In this document: positions 61,330 through 64,000 of the stretch, in pieces
How the letters are laid out: each line of letters starts with the position of its first letter
How positions within the stretch are numbered: the stretch's first letter is position 1
Assembly: GCF_026672255.1 (NCBI RefSeq)
Contig: NZ_JAPOHA010000008.1
Span: 39,368 to 103,367, forward strand
From: Caproiciproducens galactitolivorans
GTDB lineage: Bacteria; Bacillota; Clostridia; Oscillospirales; Acutalibacteraceae
Length of the DNA stretch: 64,000 nucleotides
Reading direction: 5' to 3'
Made by a program: the position numbers and the translations under genes
Notes under the pieces: generated by a model
Told to the model about the DNA's origin: nothing
The model's database searches: none
Seen by the model: only the letters and a program-made list of their open reading frames with translations

Positions 61330-62880
61330 ATGAAAATAAAATCTAAGCGCGGGGCTGCCCTTGCTTATGTCATTATTATTACGGCCGTGATGATGGTTCT
61401 TGCGTCCGCCCTGATTCTAACCGCGAAGGCTAATCTGGAATATACAAAAAACAGCCTTGAAGGCCGCCAGGCTTACCTTGATGCGAAATCCGCCATTGAA
61501 TATGCGAAAGCATATCTGGTGAAATGCCCCGACAGCGATGATTTTTCCATCGTCAGAAACGCGGGCGGTTCGACGTTCTCGGTCGGAAGCCCGGGTGCCG
61601 CCGACGCCATTGCGGTTTATAACAGCAAAAACAAGGTAATTAACGCATCCGCGAAATATCAGTCTTCCGACCGTGTGCGCAAACTGGGCTACCAATTTTC
61701 GCAGGACGGCGAAGTTGGGACAAACGATTTTTTAGTGGCGAGTCAGAACTATGGGAAAAATCTCCTATATTTTAGTTATGGGGGCTTTTTTTCGAATCCA
61801 GTTTCTTCTTTGTTTCCAAAAATTCTCTTTAATACGCATTTACCTTGGGACGATTCCCACCAAGCCCCCGGCGGGGAAATTCCCGACAATTGGTGGAATA
61901 TGATTCAGAATGTATCAAAGTATCCGGTGCTTTTTCCATACAGCGTAAGAGCTTTATATGGGGAAAGCTATACGCTGAAAGCGCCGCAGATTCTTTTGTT
62001 TGGAGAGGATTATAGTGCTTTATGTGATGAAAAGACCAGTATTGAGCTAAACAGCGACGTGATTTACATTCAGAGCGATATCGATGTCTATTCCTTTATT
62101 CCGGTAGCCCGGCCGAAGCTTATCCTGAAAAATTCCGGACGCGGCGTGGTTGTTTTCCAGAGGGATTGTAAAGTGGATTCGATTCAAATCAGCGAAGGAT
62201 GTTACTCGTTTAAAAGCGGTACCGACCTGTTTAAGCCGAAAGATGTTGCGAGCCTGAAAAAGCTGAATGAAATTCCGGATTACGCGAAAGTGGATAAAAA
62301 TGTTCTTGAAAAGCCGCGGGATATTATTTCGGGCGATGTGCAGTTCCCCTTGGAAAACGGTGCAGGATGGAGCCTTTACGGTAAAATTCCGGATTTTTCA
62401 ACCTCCTTGGAAAGCGGCGAAGGTAAAATTGTATATTGGTACCTAAACGATGTGAGCAAATGGGATACCGGTAAAGGCAGGCGCACTTATGATTACTCCG
62501 CAAAAGAGATACATCTGCGCTATGTTTCAGACAATAACATTAAGATATCGAAAGATAAAACGATTCTTTTTAAAGCCGATTCGGTTACGCTCAGCTTTTC
62601 AGCCAACCTGAAAAAAAATCTGCCGGAAATTACTCAATCAGGCCCGTCCTCCTTTCTTCTGAAAGCGGCTGAACTTTCTGTGTCGGACCCGATTACCGTA
62701 CGGTACAGTGGGGAGAAAGGACCATCGTCCTATGAGATCAGAGCGGGGCTGTATGATTCGACGCCGGAGCTGAATTTATTCAGCGAAGAAGCGAGGGATT
62801 ATTTTAAAAATACAAAACCGAAGCCGTACAGCGGGGAAAATGCGGACATGACCGGAGGTGTGTATACCGATGGCCAATAA
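61330..62880 (+). CDS. PilX-like pilus-associated protein with large C-terminal domain
   Basis: A 516-residue exported or inner-membrane protein. Seen: a PilX-like N-terminus (MKIKSKRGAALAYVIIITAVMMVLASALILTA) in which the leader is short and basic and the hydrophobic helix has Gly8-Ala-Ala instead of GFxxxE. The rest is a large beta-rich domain unlike known pilus proteins (RPKLILKNSGRGVVVFQRDC..., about 100-500). ATG at 61330 with GGGAGGTG upstream. It may be a surface adhesin tip or assembly primer (inference). Confidence 0.75.
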   Translation: MKIKSKRGAALAYVIIITAVMMVLASALILTAKANLEYTKNSLEGRQAYLDAKSAIEYAKAYLVKCPDSDDFSIVRNAGGSTFSVGSPGAADAIAVYNSKNKVINASAKYQSSDRVRKLGYQFSQDGEVGTNDFLVASQNYGKNLLYFSYGGFFSNPVSSLFPKILFNTHLPWDDSHQAPGGEIPDNWWNMIQNVSKYPVLFPYSVRALYGESYTLKAPQILLFGEDYSALCDEKTSIELNSDVIYIQSDIDVYSFIPVARPKLILKNSGRGVVVFQRDCKVDSIQISEGCYSFKSGTDLFKPKDVASLKKLNEIPDYAKVDKNVLEKPRDIISGDVQFPLENGAGWSLYGKIPDFSTSLESGEGKIVYWYLNDVSKWDTGKGRRTYDYSAKEIHLRYVSDNNIKISKDKTILFKADSVTLSFSANLKKNLPEITQSGPSSFLLKAAELSVSDPITVRYSGEKGPSSYEIRAGLYDSTPELNLFSEEARDYFKNTKPKPYSGENADMTGGVYTDGQ

Positions 62881-63310
62881 ATACAGAAAGCTGAAAAGCC
62901 GGAAGGGCACCACGATGGTGGAAGTGGTCTTGTCCGTTTTGCTGTTGGCGCTGGTCGTAACGGCGGTGCTCACGGTCATGGGCTTTTCCCAGCGGCTGAT
63001 TCTTTCGAACAGCAGTGAAACAAAGGCCGCGGCGCAGGCGCAGGAAATTACCGATGCGCTGATCACCCGGCTGCATTCCGCAAAAGAATCCGATTTCGAG
63101 TCGCTGGAGGTCTGCGGCGCAAAGTATGTAGAAAAGGATCAATTTCCGTTGGCAAAGGAGGATAAGCAATTTACGGTTTCTTCCGTTCAGGAGGAGGACG
63201 GCGTAGAGGGATATAAAATTGAAACGGCAGTTTATTTTTCAGACGGGAAAGACCGAAAATGTGTCCGGCTTTCCGCTTTTTCCGCGAAAGAAGGCGGCAG
63301 TACATCATGA
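62870..63310 (+). CDS. Minor prepilin-like protein 1
   Basis: A 146-residue protein. Prepilin leader MANKYRKLKSRKG with cleavage predicted before TTMVEVVLSV (Glu18 at +5), then a hydrophobic helix (about 19-40) and a small soluble domain. The ATG at 62870 overlaps the end of the PilX-like gene in another frame. The hydrophobic segment starts with TTM rather than FTL, so it is a pseudopilin-type variant. Confidence 0.82.
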   Translation: MANKYRKLKSRKGTTMVEVVLSVLLLALVVTAVLTVMGFSQRLILSNSSETKAAAQAQEITDALITRLHSAKESDFESLEVCGAKYVEKDQFPLAKEDKQFTVSSVQEEDGVEGYKIETAVYFSDGKDRKCVRLSAFSAKEGGSTS

Positions 63311-63831
63311 AGAATAAAAAAGGCCTTACGCTGGCGGAACTGATTATCGCCGTGGCGTTTACAGCCGTTGTGATTTCTGCGGCTTGCGCGATGCTGCTCC
63401 TGAGCATGAACTTTTCGAAAACTGGAGCCGCCAGCGCGATGAATCAGCAAAAAACGGCCCTGGCCGAGAGCTATATTCAGCGTTATGCCCCGACGGCGGT
63501 AAAATTATCCCGGGAAAAAAGCCCGGACGCAAACGGCATTGTCTTTACCCTTTCGGACAATATTCTGCATATTTCGGAACAAAGGGCTGCAAACGGTGGA
63601 TTGCGTGAACAGCGGATTGCCGACGCGGACGGAATTGCCAAGATAAATTTTCAAGTAGAAAATCAGATTCTGCATTACAGCATTGTGTCACAGGACGGCG
63701 CGTACACCCTCTCCGGCGGGATCATTCTGAATAATTGCCAGGATGAGGGGGATTCCCGGATTACCGTCGATTCCGAGAACGGCGCATTTCTGGAATTTCC
63801 AGGAAATTCGGGAAATTCCAAAATTCCGTAG
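63307..63831 (+). CDS. Minor prepilin-like protein 2
   Basis: A 174-residue prepilin. Leader MKNKKG with cleavage before LTLAELIIAV (Glu at +5), a hydrophobic helix (about 10-31), and a soluble domain. ATG overlaps the previous stop by four bases. Together with the first minor prepilin it probably initiates pilus assembly. Confidence 0.85.
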   Translation: MKNKKGLTLAELIIAVAFTAVVISAACAMLLLSMNFSKTGAASAMNQQKTALAESYIQRYAPTAVKLSREKSPDANGIVFTLSDNILHISEQRAANGGLREQRIADADGIAKINFQVENQILHYSIVSQDGAYTLSGGIILNNCQDEGDSRITVDSENGAFLEFPGNSGNSKIP

Positions 63832-63911
63832 TGCTTTTCGTCCGGAATCGCTGTCTTTTGTACAAAATGAAAATAAAACTTCGAAATTCTATTTCCCAAA
63901 CGCATAAAATG

Positions 63912-63920
63912 TGCTATAAT
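63912..63920 (+). promoter_or_regulatory. Extended -10 promoter for the gene at the window end
   Basis: TGCTATAAT is an extended -10 with perfect TATAAT (63915-63920). The -35 at 17 bases (TTTCCC) is poor. Confidence 0.5.
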
Positions 63921-63986
63921 ATGGTAAATAATACCAAATTATTGGCGATTTTTACTGAATCTAATGATGACGTTGGGAGTTAAAGT

Positions 63987-64000
63987 ATGAATCTACTGAA
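63987..64000 (+). CDS. Start of a gene running off the window edge
   Basis: ATG at 63987 with GGGAG 7 bases upstream opens a frame starting MNLL. It is too short to identify. It lies after the minor-pilin operon with its own promoter. Confidence 0.5.

Overview
This window reads as chromosome of a moderately GC-rich, spore-forming, anaerobic Clostridia member, most likely Oscillospirales (Ruminococcaceae / Caproiciproducens-like). That is inferred from spoIIE, a YIEGIA-type sporulation pair, desulfoferrodoxin, a ferredoxin-dependent indolepyruvate oxidoreductase, strong Shine-Dalgarno (SD) sites with several TTG/GTG starts, and SigA-type promoters. I see no prophage, IS element, CRISPR array or rRNA. 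One tRNA-Val(GAC) is present.

Layout. 0-8.7 kb is a carbohydrate-use locus. A LacI-type regulator (6.0 kb) and a sugar-binding lipoprotein (7.2 kb) lie on the plus strand. On the minus strand are a six-hairpin glycosidase-like protein, a GH65 enzyme, two CUT1 permeases and the start of another gene. Each divergent promoter is followed by a copy of the operator TTAAACGGTTAA. 8.7-12.8 kb is AT-rich: an SGNH/MBOAT O-acylation pair, a striking 14-heptad coiled-coil protein, and decayed sequence. 12.9-18.3 kb is a molybdenum-hydroxylase operon (large, FAD and 2Fe-2S subunits) followed by an unknown membrane protein, a MobA-like cytidylyltransferase and a P-loop NTPase. 18.4-19.5 kb holds the YIEGIA pair and 19.6 kb the tRNA.

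19.9-31.5 kb holds a patatin-like lipase, a zinc-type ABC transporter (znuACB) behind a Fur/Zur-like 7-1-7 palindrome, a DUF1015 protein, single-chain PurL, alanine racemase and a polysaccharide flippase. 31.6-39.8 kb: TrpRS, a class I/II aminotransferase, SpoIIE behind a promoter with an apparent 21-bp spacer, a DUF4309 lipoprotein, desulfoferrodoxin and an oligopeptide-binding lipoprotein. 39.8-44.0 kb: iorA-iorB-paaK-ACT, which together would turn aryl-pyruvates into aryl-acetyl-CoA and free acids. 44.2-46.2 kb: two small proteins (one behind two Spo0A-box-like repeats) and an LCP-family cell-wall ligase.

46.3-53.6 kb: metG-tatD, then pgk-tpiA-gpmI (lower glycolysis), trmL and a small glycine-rich membrane protein. 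53.7-64 kb is a type IV pilus cluster. Pilin pilA has a consensus promoter and is followed by an intra-operon hairpin, then a pilM-pilN fusion, pilO, pilD, pilB, pilT and pilC. A divergent plus-strand operon encodes a PilX-like protein and two minor prepilins.

The best candidates for something not yet described are the GH65 plus unassigned glycosidase sugar pathway, the Mo-hydroxylase operon with its unknown membrane protein, the Spo0A-box-controlled 83-aa protein, and the orphan heptad-repeat protein.
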